NCBI GenBank assembly: GCA_050247075.1 | Contig: JBFWUW010000071.1 | Location: 1-33,791, forward strand | DNA length: 33,791 nucleotides | Reading direction: 5' to 3' | Source of the DNA: JBFWUW01 sp050247075 | GTDB lineage: Bacteria > Planctomycetota > Planctomycetia > Pirellulales > JBFWUW01 | Part shown: piece by piece, positions 33,205-33,791 of the stretch | Position numbering within the stretch: the stretch's first letter is position 1 | How the letters are laid out: every line of letters begins with the position of its first letter | Made by a program: the position numbers and the translations under genes | The notes under the pieces: generated by a model | What the model was told of the DNA's origin: nothing | The model's database searches: none | Seen by the model: the letters and a program-made list of their open reading frames with translations, nothing else

Positions 33205-33264
33205 CTTGAAGAATTGCTCACACGCTTGAAACACTTGCTTCCCTCTTGAAAACATGGCTCCCCT
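33205..33264. repeat. Three 20-base tandem repeats
   Basis: Three adjacent 20-base units each start with CTTGAA and end in a TTGCT/GGCTCCCCT-like segment; units 2 and 3 both end CCCT. The third merges into the family C copy. Confidence 0.6.
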
Positions 33265-33300
33265 CTCCCCTCCGCGGGAGAGGGGCTGGGGGTGAGGGGA
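33256..33300. repeat. Repeat family C, left inverted copy
   Basis: CTCCCCTCTCCCC...GGGAGAGGGGCTGGGGGTGAGGGG. The reverse complement occurs at 33561-33604. Confidence 0.85.
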
Positions 33301-33364
33301 GATTGGCGAGAAGCTCTCGCCATCTCATTCGGTCAGCGTTTTCTCCACCCCGAAGTGGCGAGAT

Positions 33365-33791
33365 TCAACCGTTTTGAATTGCACCGCGCGCCGATTCAGG
33401 CGGCGGCGGGCGGCGGTTTTTGGCCTGCTGGGGCCTTACCTGTTCCATTTTTGCCGGTTTTTGGGGGGTAGTGGTGCAGGTAAGCGATGCCGTTTTAGCG
33501 GTGGCGGGGTGGATGGGTGCTGCATGGAGTTGTTGGGTGTGGAGGGTCGAGCGCGATGCGGCCCCCTCACCCCCGGCCCCTCTCCCGCGGAGGGGAGAGG
33601 GGAGTAGGTGTTGGGTGTGGAGAGAGGAGAGCAGGTGTTGGGGGTGGAGAGTCGGGGGTGAGGCGGGCGACTGCGTGGTGTGGGCTTGAGCCCACACGGA
33701 AATCGGCTGGCGTGGACTGAAGTCCACGCTACGGGCGAAGCCGCTACCGAGCAGGAAGGCGATCAGCAGGGCCACGATACCGCCGGCGGCC
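33365..33791 (-). CDS. C-terminal end of an unknown membrane protein, tail read into repeats
   Basis: A minus-strand frame is open from the right edge. It begins with the hydrophobic segment AAGGIVALLIAFLLGSGF, likely a membrane helix near the end of a protein. The next residues (ARSVDFSPR) are the translation of a family B repeat, and the following Pro/His/Thr-rich residues translate the short repeats and the family C copy. The tail is therefore repeat-derived and the original stop may have been lost, or the real gene may end elsewhere. No function can be given. Confidence 0.35.
   Translation of the reverse strand, partial: AAGGIVALLIAFLLGSGFARSVDFSPRQPISVWAQAHTTQSPASPPTLHPQHLLSSLHTQHLLPSPLRGRGAGGEGAASRSTLHTQQLHAAPIHPATAKTASLTCTTTPQKPAKMEQVRPQQAKNRRPPPPESARGAIQNG
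33561..33604. repeat. Repeat family C, right inverted copy
   Basis: CCCCCTCACCCCCGGCCCCTCTCCC followed by GGAGGGGAGAGGGG, inverted relative to the copy 260 bases to the left. Confidence 0.85.
33678..33733. repeat. Repeat family B-like palindromes, two units
   Basis: Two palindromes (GTGTGGGCTTGAGCCCACAC at 33678-33697; CGTGGACTGAAGTCCACG at 33711-33728) share the layout of the 14424 and 18254 copies, with changed arms, and the second retains the GCTACGG edge. Confidence 0.75.

Larger units (their letters stand above)
33180..33791. other. Repeat-rich right end
   Basis: These 612 bases hold three degenerate 20-base tandem units, two inverted family C copies, GTTGGGTGTGGAG-type short repeats (about 33530-33655) and two family B palindromes. 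A minus-strand reading frame passes through part of it. Confidence 0.6.

Noticed and set aside
33205..33264. A CRISPR array
   Set aside because: The units are directly adjacent and degenerate, with no spacers, and no cas gene is present.
30816..33323. An 835-codon open frame on the minus strand
   Set aside because: It is antisense to the GH57 gene, whose catalytic motifs are unmistakable; long antisense frames are expected at this GC content.

Overview
The window looks like chromosomal DNA of a GC-rich planctomycete, most likely of the Pirellulales type. This is inferred from the gene families: a eukaryote-type UDP-sugar pyrophosphorylase, duplicated ABC-2 permeases, a secreted FAS1 protein, a Tat-exported sugar-isomerase-like protein, and RNase Y next to YmdB. 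Frequent GTG/TTG starts, single genes or short operons on both strands, and gaps full of palindromic repeats also fit. No rRNA, tRNA, CRISPR array, phage or transposase gene was found.

Layout. 1-3950 (all minus strand): the N-terminal part of a FAS1 protein, a duplicated ABC-2 permease, a repeat-bearing gap, a RelE/ParE-type toxin with its antitoxin, and a Rieske ferredoxin. 4204-8706 (plus): an adenylate-kinase-like protein with an unexplained C-terminal domain, a long gap with hairpins, then rny and ymdB. 8735-13166: an ECF sigma factor (minus), a 7Fe ferredoxin behind a long leader (plus), a repeat element, an exported amidohydrolase (minus), and divergently from it an exported protein with secretin-N-like modules. 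13176-19828 concerns the cell envelope and nucleotide sugars: manC (minus), a UAP1-like UDP-sugar pyrophosphorylase (plus), an RND/MMPL exporter (plus) and hldE (minus). 19829-20418 is a gap with a strong hairpin and an AT-rich island carrying promoter-like boxes on both strands. 20419-25280: an FAD oxidoreductase overlapping an aldo/keto reductase, a convergent Tat-exported TIM-barrel protein, and hpt translationally coupled to a glycosyltransferase. 25285-28096: a shared terminator, a cysteine-rich outer-membrane barrel protein (minus) and a CelD/BioF2-like acetyltransferase (plus). 28374-33179: an alpha-glucan cluster of glgA, a GalT-like nucleotidyltransferase and a GH57 enzyme. 33180-33791 is repeat-rich, with the tail of a minus-strand gene entering from the right.

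The genes work together most clearly in the last cluster. GlgA would build glycogen, GH57 would remodel or degrade it, and the GalT-like protein could connect glucose-1-phosphate with a nucleotide-glucose. The manC/UAP/hldE group supplies activated sugars for surface polymers. The most unusual points are the GalT-like protein beside glgA, the kinase fusion, a metal-site substitution in YmdB, a glycosyltransferase lacking both EX7E glutamates, and at least three families of palindromic dispersed repeats, one of which seems to run into a coding sequence at the right edge.
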